The notes under the pieces: model-generated
Databases searched by the model: none
The model's input: only the letters and a program-made list of their open reading frames with translations
Told to the model about the DNA's origin: nothing
Shown here: one piece after another, positions 11,177 through 22,005 of the stretch
Layout of the letters: each line of letters opens with the position of its first letter
How positions within the stretch are numbered: position 1 is the first letter of the stretch
Program-made: the position numbers and the translations under genes
From: Siphonodentalium dalli
Lineage: Eukaryota; Mollusca; Scaphopoda; Gadilida; Siphonodentaliidae
Length of the DNA: 64,000 nt
Assembly: GCA_032622095.1 (NCBI GenBank)
Contig: CP136066.1
Span: forward strand, 97,115,319 to 97,179,318
Direction: 5' to 3'

Positions 11177-11306
11177 ATCTATTTCACGGTTGTCCAGAGA
11201 ACGTGGATTAGGCATCGTTGTAGCAGGGTTCCCTGCCACTCCACTCCTAAAGCCAAGAATGAGACTGTGCATGTCTGCATCTCATACGAAAGAAATGCTA
11301 GATAAG
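11177..11306 (+). CDS. SPTLC2: SPTLC2 copy 1, exon with VAGFPATP
   Basis: The 130-bp exon lies between acceptor TATTTTAG and donor GTTAGAC. Its first base completes a Val codon and it ends in phase 0 at AAG. It encodes [20 protein letters not shown], then [20 protein letters not shown]. This is equivalent to the vertebrate stretch with GVVVVGFPATP and RFCLSAAHTKEIL. The FPATP loop and the SAAHT-type motif are hallmarks of alpha-oxoamine synthases. The donor is weak (GTTAGA), but the homology ends exactly there. Confidence 0.95.
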
Positions 11307-11447
11307 GTTAGACTACTCTGCATAAACTTCTTCTCCCATTCAGTTATAAAAGTATACATTGGAATAGTCTATTATTCATCTGAAGGGGTTTTCTGGAAAA
11401 TGATGCAGACAACAAATAGAGTAATATATAATACAAGTACAGAAGGT

Positions 11448-11597
11448 GTCCTTAATCCTTCCATGGCTGGAGCTTCTTGAAATTTGACGAAAACCCTGTT
11501 CCAATGCATTCTCTTATATATGCGAGTCTCCCATAGGGAGCCTCGGATATATAAGAGAATACATTGGCCTAACAATATTTATCCTTGACCTTGTAAG
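11448..11597. mobile_element. Hairpin-family element, one hairpin retained
   Basis: It begins TTCCATGGCTGGAGCTTC, then 'CCCTGTTCCAATGC', then one hairpin (11508-11566) with tip GTCTCCCATAGGGAGCC, and the spacer 'GCCTAACAATATTTATCC'. The second hairpin is lost after about 11590. It lies in an SPTLC2 intron. Confidence 0.75.
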
Positions 11598-11799
11598 TAG
11601 GGCTGCAATGATTCAGATCTTCACGATGCGATGCGAATCATGATTTTACTATCGTGATGCAAATTTTTGGCAAATGATGGCTGAAAATTAGATGAACCAC
11701 TTAATAATTTTTAGTATGTATATTGTCATCAGTGTGACCAAAATTCTTGGCCAGGTATTAGAAGACTATAATAGCTAATACAGTCCCCAGATCTGCCAA

Positions 11800-12092
11800 G
11801 CGGGGAAGGTGGGAGATACACAGCATTATCTGTATATCAGACAGGGGGATGTGGGAGATACACAGCATTATCTGCATATCAGACATGGGAAGGTGGGAGA
11901 TACACAGCATTATCTGCATATCAGACAGGGGGATGTGGGAGATACACAACAGTATCTGCATATCAGACATGGGAAGGTGGGAGATACACAGCATTATCTG
12001 CATATCAGACGGGGATGTGGGAGATACACAGCATTATCTGCATATCAGACAGGGGATGTGGGAGATACACAGCATTATCTGCATACCATACA
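11800..12092. repeat. 41-42-bp minisatellite, array part 1
   Basis: About seven tandem units based on GATGTGGGAGATACACAGCA plus TTATCTGCATATCAGACA. Two unit types alternate, with ACATGGGAAGG or ACAGGGGGATG at the junction. Units of 42 bp keep a frame and units of 41 bp shift it, so long open frames appear in several frames on both strands. These are artefacts. It lies in the SPTLC2 intron 11307-14902. Confidence 0.9.
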
Positions 12093-12975
12093 CAGGGACC
12101 AGCCGAGAGGGCGACGTGGGCGACTTCTTCGCCCTAGCGCCGTCCGCTTCGCCTTATTTTTGCAGTCGGGCGAAGTTCAAGTCGCCCTAAAAATTCCAAA
12201 GTTGACTGACGAAATTCGGCAAAATGCCCCAAATAATTTATGATAATTTACAACTGTCAACTGTGATTGCACACAATACTCCACTATCAGGGTGTATCAT
12301 GGTGTTATAAAACAATTAACACCTGTAAAGCTCCAATCTGGAAGCATGTTGACAACGGAGTCTGATTACTGGCAGCTGTGAAAACATCGTCGGGCCTCAA
12401 GTGTTAATCTGGTTGTTGTTATTTTTAGATTACTGTGATTACCACACCTTAGAATGAAGATTACAACTCACACCTCTCACAATGTGTCAATTCATCACTC
12501 CCTCTATGGAGTTTGGTTAAAGAAATTTTAAAACAAATTCATTTGTGAAGCATATTCAAATTTCAAACGGGATTACTAACAGAGCGCAGTAAAAGTGTTC
12601 ATGATTTCGTTTCGTTTCTGTTTGATAAATATTGTTGGCATTTTTAACAACCCGAAAAATATGAAATAAAATCCTGTCATTCTCCCACAATTACGATATA
12701 AAATGCTGCTATCCTCTCACAATTATGTTTGGGTATTATTAATAGTTATTTGTGTCATGAAGTGAACATAATGACTCCATATTTCAACCATTGTTTCATA
12801 AGTTTAATTGACATATTTCATCTCTCCTATTTTCGTTCTATAGCGACTCCTGTCGTAGTACTGATCAATTTAAATTTTGTAGACTCACTTCGCCCTATAG
12901 AACGGCCACTTCGCCTTATTTTTATAGTAGGGCGAAGTCATTTCGCCCTGAAAATCTGGTCTAGGCTGGTCCCTG
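12093..12975. mobile_element. hAT-like element inserted inside the minisatellite (883 bp)
   Basis: A perfect 12-bp TIR, CAGGGACCAGCC, sits at both ends. The TSD ACCATACA is at 12085-12092 and 12976-12983 and is itself minisatellite sequence. So the arrays on either side were one array before insertion. Subterminal regions are rich in TTCGCCCTA-type motifs in both orientations. There is no transposase. Confidence 0.9.
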
Positions 12976-13296
12976 ACCATACAGGGGATGTGGGAGATAC
13001 ACAGCATTATCTGCATACCATACAGGGGGATGTGGGAGATACGCAGCATTATCTGCATATCAGACTGGGGGATGTGGGAGATACACAGCATTATCTGCAT
13101 ATCAGACAGGGGATGTGGGAGATACACAGCATTATCTGCATACCATACAGGGGATGTGGGAGATACACAGCATTATCTGCATACCATACAGGGGGATGTG
13201 GGAGATACACAGCATTATCTGCATATCAGACAGGGGGATGTGGGAGATACACAGCATTATCTGCATATCAGACAGGGGATGTGGGAGATACATAGA
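12976..13296. repeat. 41-42-bp minisatellite, array part 2
   Basis: About eight units of the same repeat as at 11800-12092, separated from it only by the hAT insertion. Several units carry CATACCATACAGG in place of CATATCAGACAGG. Confidence 0.9.
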
Positions 13297-13439
13297 GAAT
13301 ATCCGCATAGTGCAGCTGAATAAAGAATTTATTTTTGCGAGTATGTGGGCATCTATTTGGCGAGCCTCTAGGCGAGCCAAATAGATGCCCACATACGAGC
13401 AAAAATAATTCTTTATTCAGCTGCACTATGTGGATGTTC
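13297..13439. repeat. Near-perfect ~143-bp palindrome adjoining the minisatellite
   Basis: The arms begin GAATATCCGCATAGTGCAGC and end with the near-complement (...CACTATGTGGATGTTC). The inner arm GGGCATCTATTTGGC is exactly mirrored, and the tip is GAGCCTCTAGGCGAG. It would extrude a long cruciform. It starts within the last minisatellite unit. Confidence 0.8.
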
Positions 13440-14267
13440 TGTTTATTCACCGAACGAATTTAAATGTATTTTATCGTAGTTTTTGTCAAAAAACATAGCA
13501 AAATTCACAGGCTCCTTACAGAGAAGCAATGACCCACTTAGCGACTTTATCTGTATAGTAGAGACTAATTAATTATGAAACAGTTTTGTATTCATGCGAC
13601 TGCGCCGCGAAATAGTCCGCCATATAATTTCTAAATTATGCCGGAAAAATATCATAGCATGGTGTAATTTCTAATAAAATCTAAATGATTTGCGTAACGT
13701 TCAAATCTAAAACTGAAATGTACGAATATAGCAGTCATGTGAATTTGGATGTTTGTGCTTGAAACTTTTTAATGAATTGAATGAAAGTCTGAATTTTAGC
13801 AGTACTTAGCACCAGCACTATAAGATCGGCAGTGCAAATGTACCACTACCAGCTCACAGAAGAATATTTTATACTTTATATAGTAACAAACTGCCAATTG
13901 CTTAATCAAGTTATAGATTTCACCAACTGAACATTTAAAAATTCTATTTGAGTGCGTTTTGGGGCGCATCCTTTGATCTTTTAGAAAGTTGTTGCACGAA
14001 AATACATTGTGTATGTTGACGTTTCTAAGGACGCTGTCACTAACAACGGTAAACCAGCATGGTCCGTTCTAATGATGCTCCATAACGTTGTTACGACCCA
14101 GTGAATTCACTCACGAACTGCTGAAGGTTAACTGCTCCAAGTTCTTGTAACCTTTCTTCCTTGCATATTTTAAGTTTATCTGTCTAGTAGAGGATGCTTT
14201 ATCTGTCTAGTAGACGGATAGAGGCGCTGTTTATCTGATGGGCTTTATCTGTATAGTAGACAGGGGT
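13440..14267. other. Intronic sequence between minisatellite arrays
   Basis: No exon-like or RNA-like feature. The phrase 'TTTATCTGTATAGTAGA' occurs at both 13550 and 14244, flanking the stretch, so it may be an insertion or duplication that separated the arrays. Confidence 0.45.
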
Positions 14268-14605
14268 AGGAGGTGGATAAACAGCAATATCTGCATATCA
14301 GACAGGGGTATGTGGGAGATACACAGCATTATCTGCATACCATACAGGGGATGTGGGAGATACACAGCATTATCTGCATATCAGACTGGGGGATGTGGGA
14401 GATACACAGCATTATCTGCATATCAGACAGGGGGATGTGGGAGATACACAGCATTATCTGCATACCATACAGGGGATGTGGGAGATACACAGCATTATCT
14501 GCATATCAGACAGGGGAATGTGGGAGATACACAGCATTATCTGCATATCAGACAGGGGATGTGGGAGATACACAGCATTATCTGCATATCAGACAGGGAA
14601 TGTGT
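14268..14605. repeat. 41-42-bp minisatellite, third array
   Basis: About eight units of the same repeat, starting with a diverged unit (GGTGGATAAACAGCAATATC). It ends GACAGGGAATGTGTCTG. It is closely related to parts 1 and 2 and lies in the same intron. Confidence 0.9.
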
Positions 14606-14902
14606 CTGAGGGGAGACATGGGCTAGGGGGAAAGGGGCCCTCTAGTGGAAGCCCTGCTTCTATAAGCACCTTAATTTCGCCCCTATATCAGTTCGTCTAA
14701 CAATGGCTACTTTTAATGTAGCCCAATTGCACTGAGTGGAGTGGTGTGTGCGTGTGTGGTTTCCTTAGCACCTACCCTAGCATAGGGTCCTCTGTATCAG
14801 AACTTCGGTGGCGTCCTCAAAAGAAGCAGTACCACACCTGAGACTTTGTTTTGAATTTTACACTGGACATAATGTATATAGGTTTTCTCTGCTTTATTTC
14901 AG

Positions 14903-15037
14903 GCTTTAGACATCATCTCGGATATAGGAGATATCTTTGGCTTAAAAACTTCTAAATCAACTCCCCCATCATATGATGAGAATGAAAATGAGAATGATAT
15001 TTATTTAGCTGAGGTGAGATTTCCATTATTTCTTTAA
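14903..15037 (+). CDS. SPTLC2: SPTLC2 copy 1, C-terminal exon
   Basis: After acceptor TTATTTCAG the exon reads in phase 0: ALDIISDIGDIFGLKTSK, then STPPSYDENENENDIYLAE. Vertebrate SPTLC2 has ALKEIDEVGDLLQLKYSR followed by a short acidic tail, so this is the end of the protein. Two endings are possible. Either the frame continues through VRFPLFL to a TAA at 15035-15037, or splicing occurs at 15013 (GAG followed by GTGAGA) to a tiny exon further on. I give the read-through end because an AATAAA follows at 15228. Confidence 0.88.
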   Translation, partial: ALDIISDIGDIFGLKTSKSTPPSYDENENENDIYLAEVRFPLFL

Positions 15038-15227
15038 CCGATGTCTGTAAAGTATCGTTTACATCTAATTAGTCAAGTAAGATATCAAAGTTTAATCAAA
15101 ACAGTGAAAAATGTCAAAGCATTGTAAAATATTCTGAAAATCATATTACTAGTAGACTAAAATATTTTAACTTATTAAGTGATTAGCGGTGTTTGTTGAC
15201 AAATGACTGTAGCAGTTTTGTTTACAT

Positions 15228-15233
15228 AATAAA
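15228..15233 (+). terminator. Candidate poly(A) signal of SPTLC2 copy 1
   Basis: Canonical AATAAA about 190 bp after the TAA at 15035-15037. This would give a short 3' UTR if the last exon is not spliced further. AT-rich sequence makes chance hits common. Confidence 0.4.
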
Positions 15234-15599
15234 GTTTCAACACACGACATTGGAGAGCTATCAAGAATTTGAATATGAGAACAAAGTTGATCTATTTCTC
15301 CATGTCTTCTTGGTGGTGATGTTTTTATAGACTTTTATAATGTTTGCACATTTACCCACTGTGAATGATTTGAGTCCCTTTAAAGATGGATTATTCTTCC
15401 TAAATATGTTTTATATTGTTTCTGAGGTATAAACAATAAATATTAGTGGAAGACATCTGAGCAGAAACACTTTTTATCAATTAATAATAATTTTAATCCG
15501 GGCCCTTCATCTGCTAAGAAACGATTTTATACCACGATCGCCTATCTTACTATATAAATAAAGCCATCTGTTTAAATTTTACATTTAATCAACACCTGT

Positions 15600-15796
15600 T
15601 GATTAAACGTGCCTACTGTTGATTAAACTTCGCAGAGTGGATTAAACTTTCTCCATACAATTTGAACGGAAAAGTGTTTGTCCATCGCATTGTAAAGATC
15701 GTGGCATAAACTTCGCAGAGTGGATTAAACTTTCTCCATACAATTTTAACGGAAAATGTTTATCCATCGCATTTGTAAAGATCGTGGCATAAACAA
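15600..15796. repeat. Two ~85-bp direct repeats
   Basis: 'CTTCGCAGAGTGGATTAAAC' to 'AAGATCGTGGCATAAAC' is present twice (about 15628 and 15712) with small differences. It immediately precedes the palindrome at 15797 and shares 'GGATTAAA' with it, so both may belong to one element. Confidence 0.7.
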
Positions 15797-15936
15797 AATA
15801 TACGCATAGTGTTTCTGAATAACAAATTTAATCCACGAGTGGGATTGGCGATTTACACCACTCGCTGATGCTCGTGGTGTAAATCGTCAATCCCACTCGT
15901 GGATTAAATTTGTTATTCAGAAACACTATGCTTATA
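15797..15936. repeat. Near-perfect 140-bp palindrome
   Basis: The arms of about 64 bp (TATACGCATAGTGTTTCTGA inward) are mirrored at 15873-15936 with only a few mismatches. The 10-12-nt loop is TCGCTGATGCTC. It lies just downstream of the SPTLC2 copy 1 end and is probably a palindromic MITE. Confidence 0.85.
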
Positions 15937-15956
15937 TTCTATATGGAATCTACACA

Positions 15957-16443
15957 AGATTGGATTTCAAAATTTAATCCATTAGCATGGGATACAGGCC
16001 GTATTGTTTATCTGATCATCATGAAATTTGCCGTAGAAGGTAATATTGACATGTAGATGGGAACGAGTCATTTTGGGGTCATTCGGCCATAAAACATGGC
16101 TGCCGGCAGCCATCTTGGATTTTACTCTTTGTGTGACTAAATCCTTTGTCACGAGCTACAGGTCGTACCTTTGGATGGATCATCATGAAATTTGTCATGG
16201 CTGTTAACATTGACATGTAAATGGGAACGAGTCATTTTGGGGTCATTTGGACATAAAACATGTCTGCTGGCAGCCATCTTGGATTTTACTCTTTGGCACA
16301 CCCTACGGTCCACTTCCCTCATCCGATCATTGCCAAACTTCATACTAATCTTGATATTGATCTACTAGATGGAGGCTATCAAATGTTTTTGAATTTCATT
16401 GGAAAACATAGCCGCCAGCCACCATCTTGGATTTTACATTATA
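15957..16443. repeat. HINE-like core fragment (about three monomers)
   Basis: Monomers with 'ACATGTAGATGGGAACGAGT' and 'GCCATCTTGGATTT'. It lacks both the left palindrome and the right hairpin. The last monomer is most decayed. Confidence 0.75.
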
Positions 16444-16697
16444 AATAACTATTCATGTCGATAATGTGAATATTATTGGTGCAGTCATTGTCGTAATGTT
16501 TATGACCAATAAAGCGTCCCGAATAAAGTAGTAAATATTTACATGTGTGCGTAGTTCAACCGTTGTGTTCTCTGAAATGGTTCAGTCTATGTGGTTGGAT
16601 TTTTCGACAATATTGCTACATTCTTCCAATGGGGATAGTGTTTGAATACTAAATTATTGATTTTATTCAATGAAATAAGTCCACAATATGCCTTTAA

Positions 16698-18604
16698 CTC
16701 TTTAACTCTCAATGACGTGATTTGACGTGTCTAACGGGTACCTGTTACGGTACCTGGGACAGCACTCACATGTTACGTCAAGGTAGACAACAGGGTGTAA
16801 TTAGCAGCGAATTTGTTGCGTTCACTTATTGATAATTTCATTAGACATGTTGTTACCTCTAATTTCTTGAACACTGCCGAAATAGGTAACATTTCAAGGC
16901 AAATTGTATCCGTTATTCCACAACTTATTACCAGCTAAATTGTTGATTGGGAGAATTACACAAATATAACAAAACTGGCGGGTCTATATCATGCAGGAAT
17001 GGAGAAAATGCCATTTTTATTTATGCCAAATTTTGTGGGAAAAGTCGCACAAAATGTTGAAAAGACTGTTCGTTTTTGGGAAATCCTAATGATGCAGGGA
17101 ATATACATCCCATCTCCGAATATAATTCAATCTTCAGCGGAGAAAACTGGAAAAATCTAGCTTTAATATCGAGTAGATCATAACCTTAAATTACGACGTG
17201 ATCATTGGTTGCGTCATTTTCAGTTTGTTGCTTTCGGATAACACGTTTATTTATCAGTGCGATGGTATTACTCGTCTCTTAAATCATCCCTACAATTCCC
17301 AATATCAATAGAAATTAAAATAAATTCAACTTCCTTATTTGGGTGAGGCTCTTGAGTGACTCGATTCTATCACTGGATTGGTCCGGCTCTTCCATCAATT
17401 AAATACTGGCTCTTCCAATAACCCGCCGATTGACCCGCTCTTCCGGTTGGCAACATAACACACATGTGGTTTTAATTTCTCCACTCGATCAAAGTTTAAT
17501 TATGAACCGCAAAGTTGGTGCAAACGTATAATTATTCAGAAAGTGGCAACAAGAAATAGATCTTTGGTTTGTTCAGGCGGATTTGGAAACATTAGAAGAC
17601 AATTTCAGTACCGGTACCAGTATACGCTGTAATCTGTCATCGAAAATGGAATGATTATTCGCACCCCCAGCCAGAATTGAAATAGATTATTATACCCCCT
17701 TTTAAAAAAAAAAAAGTGGGGGGTGTATACTGTTTTACACCTGTCTGTCCGTCCGTCTGTACGTCCGTCCGATGTCTGTTCATGTCATAACTTGAACAGT
17801 AGTGCTCGGATCTCAATGAAATTAGGTATGGATGTTCACTACTATGAGGACATTAAATAGAGGGTTCCATCATTTTGTTCAGATTTTCCATCTAGCGTTA
17901 TTCATCTTTGTTTATCTGGATATGTTGGATTTTTGGTCCGTCTGGTGTCTGTTCATGTCATAACTTGAACAGTAGTGCTCAGATCTCAATGAAATTTGGT
18001 ATGGATGTTCACTACTATGAGGACATTCAATAAAGGATTCAATCAATTTGGTCGAGTTTCCGTTCTAGAGTTATTCATTTTTTTTTTATATGTACATGTA
18101 GATGTTGGCTTTTTGGTCCATCCGATGTCTTTTCAGGCGATAACTTGAACAGTAATGCTCGGATCTCAATGAAATTTGGAATGAATGTTCACCACTATGA
18201 GGACATTTAATGGCGCATTCAACTGTTTTGTTTTGGTTTTTCATTTTATAGTTGTTTATATGAAAATGCTGAATTTTGGGTCCATCTGTCTGAGTATAGC
18301 AGTCATAAGTTATAGATATGCCCACACTAGGCGGAATGCCACAAGGGATTATGCACCGGACAACAGTCCATCTCTTGTTCCATATTAAACTGAACTTAAC
18401 GATACAAACTTCTGGCTACTTTACCAGAAATCGACAACATGTTCATATTTAATAAAGCATAAAAAACTGAATATACACAGTTTATATAAACGGAAAAATT
18501 GGCAATGTAAACCAACACGTCAAATCACGTCATTGAGGAATAGGTAGCCATGTCAAATCACGTCATTGAGGGTTACATTATAAAACTATTTGAGTGTTAA
18601 AGAG
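16698..18604. mobile_element. TTAA-flanked element (1.9 kb) with nested repeats
   Basis: TTAA is at 16694-16697 and 18605-18608. The TIR is CTCTTTAACTCTCAATGACG at the left. The right end is CTCTTTAACACTCAA in complement, followed inward by a second CTCAATGACGTGATTTGAC block (it occurs twice at 18508-18570). A TTAA target is typical of piggyBac and Kolobok elements. No transposase is visible. A different tandem repeat occupies 17702-18380. Confidence 0.7.
17702..18380. repeat. Tandem ~175-bp repeat (three units) with TCTGTCCGTCCG leader
   Basis: The leader 'GTCTGTCCGTCCGTCTG' at 17743 is followed by three units starting near 17771, 17943 and 18124. Each contains 'CATAACTTGAACAGTAGTGC', 'TCTCAATGAAATTTGG' and 'ACTATGAGGACATT'. 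The layout resembles the other HINE-like elements, with a different core. It is nested inside the TTAA element. Confidence 0.7.
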
Positions 18605-18895
18605 TTAATGGTGTTACTTTTATATAACCCATAATAATTGACGTACTGACCTCCATTGTAATTTAATCCACCAAAAATAATAAAAGAAATTACAAGCAAA
18701 TAACATTTTATCAACAGTACATGCTTTGAAGAGAGATATCTTTTTTTCGGTGATCAAATTTCTGGGCATGTTCCTTGTGGTTACTCGTAACAGTGCCTTT
18801 GTAACTTCATGTTAGCTGTATCTATAGTAAATAACGTTCTGGTTGACTTGATTATGTGACTTAGCAGCACATATTTTACGCATGTTGTCAATGAC

Positions 18896-19794
18896 CAGTG
18901 TTCGCGCTGGACCGAAAAATATTTTAGCCAAAAGTTTAGCCAAATCAAAATTTTATTAGCCAAATGAAAAAAACTTTGGCCAAATTAAATCCTCATTTTC
19001 AGGGTGGTTCACAATTAATGACTAAAATATTTGTTTTAAACATTATTTGTTACTCAGAATAAAAACATAATTAAAACAACTTTAAAAACAATATTATACG
19101 AACACATGTATGCATCATATCACATAGGCAGATCATAAAACATTAAAATAAAATACGGCTGGATTTCATATCGGACCATGCCAATTCGCAAACATGAAAC
19201 TAACATTCTATATAATTATAATCACATAAATCCGCTAAACTAATTGTAATAACTATGTCGTTGACACTATTGACACCATGGCCCGACGGCCGCTAACTAT
19301 TGTTTATTATAGTAAGGTGTTAACTGTGAAGCCAGGTTAATAGACGAGCTGCACTTTATGATACACATTACGTAAGCATCTCTAATTAACAAAGCATTTA
19401 GGTATTTTATTTTACAGACGGCTTAATCAGTTACATAACCAGTATACAGCTTATGCGTTTTGACGATTAGGCTGGTTAAATGTTACAAAACAAAAATACT
19501 GATCAGATGTCGAACAGTTGTGTAATGTCCCCTTTGTACAGCCGCCACAATTCAATCAACGCCACCATTGCGGAACGATATTTCAAAAGTACGAAATACT
19601 TTCGTAACCTAACTTCGTCTTGAATGTCGATCTATTGAGCGCTTTTATTAATTAGCTTTCCAACTCCATGCTTTCCGTTTCCATTTGGGGTCAAAAAAAG
19701 TTTAGCCAAAAGATTAGCCAAATGAATTTTTTATTAGCCAAATTCGAAAAAGATTGGCCATTGGCTAATTTGGCTACCGACAGCGCGAACACTG
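18896..19794. mobile_element. hAT-like non-autonomous element (899 bp)
   Basis: The TIR is CAGTGTTCGCGCTG at the left, with its complement (CAGCGCGAACACTG) ending at 19794. The perfect TSD TCAATGAC is at 18888-18895 and 19795-19802. Interior 'TTAGCCAAAAG' and 'ATTAGCCAAAT' repeats lie near both ends, as in the 2756-3339 relative. Confidence 0.9.
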
Positions 19795-19802
19795 TCAATG
19801 AC

Positions 19803-20437
19803 ACTATGCTCCATTCAAAAGTTGTTCTCCAAAGCTAGCAGCTCTCAGCCAATCATAATGCATGTATCAGCAACAAATATTCAACTTGGATCACATTTTA
19901 GATTATTCTGTTTTCAGAGCACATGTATGGACTGTGATACAAGAGGAGCAGATGCACAGGTCTCATGAAATAAGAAAACTGTGGCATGTTCACTCATCCA
20001 CATGTATGCTCAAATGGTGCTTGGGTGAGAATATACAGATGAAGAAGTCATCTTCTGTGATAATATGGGATCAAACATATATGTCATGCACAAAATTAAG
20101 CTGATCTCCATCTTTTTGTTTGTTTTTCATTAATTTATCTGAAGTAATGATAGAGGCCACACTTCTACCTGTGTACAGGAGTGTTCAGACGATTATGTTG
20201 CATTTTATGTGGGCGCGTTGCATTGAAATTCGCAGACAGACAATAAAAATACGGCATTTAGATGGCTGAGATGCGTTTAAGTCGTATCTGTTAGTGCACA
20301 CAATGGAGAGATATTATTTTCAACGCAATGCAATCCTCAACATATACCTTATTTGGTAATTAAGTGCCTCCATCATGACATTTTAGTTGTTGGGATTTGA
20401 CAGGTTTGACATTATCGTTGAATTCCCTTATAACAGA
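19803..20437. other. Unassigned sequence
   Basis: No recognised gene. An 80-codon open frame at 19862-20104 has no familiar motif. Confidence 0.45.
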
Positions 20438-20654
20438 TACAGTAATGCCCCAAGTAATCGACTCCTTAACCACAGCAGAATTATGGGTAACTTTTCAGGA
20501 TTTAGTCGGAAATATGGCTTGTTGCCATTCATCGGAAAGCTTTCAGGGAGAGCTTTCCGATGAATGGCAACAAGCCATATTTCCGACTAAATGCTAAAAA
20601 GTTACCCATAATTCTGCTGTGGTTAAGGAGTTGATTACTTAGGGCATTACTGTA
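20438..20654. mobile_element. Palindromic TA-flanked MITE (217 bp), copy 1
   Basis: It is almost one continuous hairpin. It begins TACAGTAATGCCCC and ends GGGCATTACTGTA. Inside are 'CTTAACCACAGCAGAATTAT' and 'TTGCCATTCATCGGAAAGCT' with exact complements on the other arm. TA at both edges suits a Tc1/mariner-type target. Other copies are at 25780-25997, 55460-55588 and 55777-56042. Confidence 0.85.
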
Positions 20655-20828
20655 GATTGCTCTGCATTTATATATAAGGCAACAAGCCCGTATGACTATT
20701 TTAATGCAGACAATGGATCATGTCACCATAATGGACCAATGCAATGCAGTCATCTGAACACTACTTATGTTATTGGCAAAAGTTTGCGTAAGAAAGGTAG
20801 ACCAAGGAACTATTCTGATTAGAAGTTG

Positions 20829-21262
20829 TGCAAGCCTTCAAATACTGTGCCTGTCATTTGCAGAATGAGGTCCCCAGAGAGAGAATTTAGTGAAGCTATC
20901 CCGCAATGCGGGCTAGCATAACTAAATTCACCCTCTGGGGACCTCATTCTACTAAGGCCTCAACTGTTATGGGAGACCTAGGACCAGATTGAAGTTCCCT
21001 AGTTGAAGTTGGTGATGTTCACCCAATAGTCACCTTGAATATGCATTTTATCTTCTGCAAATTAGGGGGATATAGAAAAGAAGGGAAAAAGTAACTAAAA
21101 CTATGTTAATTTGAGACTATAAATACTTCCCAGAAGATGAGGCCTAAGCAGAATGAGGTCCCCAGAGGGTGAATTTAGTGATGCTAGCCTGCTGTGGGGG
21201 TAGCATCACTAAATTCACACTCTGGAGACTTTGACTGAGACACTGTTTCAAGGCTTCAAGTT
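20829..21262. repeat. T-shaped (stem plus two hairpins) palindrome, diverged copy
   Basis: Outer arms 'GCAAGCCTTCAAATACTGTG' (left) and 'CACTGTTTCAAGGCTT' (right) enclose two hairpins. One is at 20861-20950 and the other at 21150-21230, each built on CAGAATGAGGTCCCCAGAG. About 200 bp with inverted 'AAGGCCTCA'/'TGAGGCCTAAG' separates them. It is a diverged relative of 21445-21702. Confidence 0.7.
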
Positions 21263-21444
21263 GTGCCTGCGACAAGACGCAGCGACGTATATGTTGTGTG
21301 TTAGCTTATGGCAGTGCTATTGAATACCCATTGTATTGGCCAATCAACCACATCCACACAACAGCCACGGGTAGCTATTTCGACAACATTCCAATCAATC
21401 GCCAGACAATCAGTGATATCTCAATCGAGACGTTTTATCACTGT

Positions 21445-21702
21445 TGCAAGCCTTGAAATAGGGTGTCTGTCATTTGCAGAATGAGGTCCCCAGAGGGTGA
21501 ATTTAGTGATGCTACCCTGCATAGCAGGCTAGCATCACCAAATTCACCCTCTGGGGACCTCATTCTGCTTACACCTCAGCAGAATGAGGTTCCCAGAGGG
21601 TGAATTTGGTGATGCTAGCCCACTATGCGGGGTAGCATCACTAAATTCACCCTCTGGGGACCTCATTCTGCAATTGACAGACACCCTATTTCAAGGCTTG
21701 CA
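21445..21702. repeat. T-shaped palindrome (outer stem plus two internal hairpins)
   Basis: An outer stem of about 28 bp (TGCAAGCCTTGAAATAGGGT at the left, mirrored at 21671-21702) encloses two back-to-back hairpins, 21477-21568 and 21579-21671. Each has arms GCAGAATGAGGTCCCCAGAG and a tip rich in GCTAGC. A single strand would fold into a three-way junction. There is no coding content. Confidence 0.85.
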
Positions 21703-21774
21703 CTGTTGACTGGACAAAGTTCCATCACATGCCTCTCGTCTTGCAGATTATATATTTTCTTTACCAATACTCAT

Positions 21775-22005
21775 TGCCAAGTAGTTCCCTTAGGAAATGT
21801 TCAGATAATAAGATCAACAAGTGGCAATCTGTTTTTTAATATCTGAACATTTCCCGCCAATTAATCGGACTGCACTTATATTATTTGTTTATCTGTCAGC
21901 CAGTCATCTGGTTATATTTTCTGAATGTCCCTCCAGTTGAATAATAGACCATTCTAATGTATTCTTTTATAGCTGAAGGGAGAATCCATTCAGAAATGAA
22001 ATGGT
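21775..22005. repeat. Dispersed repeat, copy 2
   Basis: It shares 'TCCCTTAGGAAATGTTCAGA', 'GAATAATAGACC' and 'GCTGAAGGGAGAATCC' with 23128-23345 in the same orientation, and with 9972-10150 inverted. No TSD seen. Confidence 0.6.

Noticed and set aside
11758-14700. Long open frames (up to 188 codons) with repeated VGDTQHYLHIRQG-like peptides
   Set aside because: They are readings of the 41-42-bp minisatellite in several frames and both strands. Frame-shifting 41-bp units and lack of non-repeat coding signal argue against a repeat protein.
20829-21702. Possible CRISPR-like array of repeated palindromes
   Set aside because: A eukaryotic context, inverted rather than direct repeats, no regular spacers and no cas genes.
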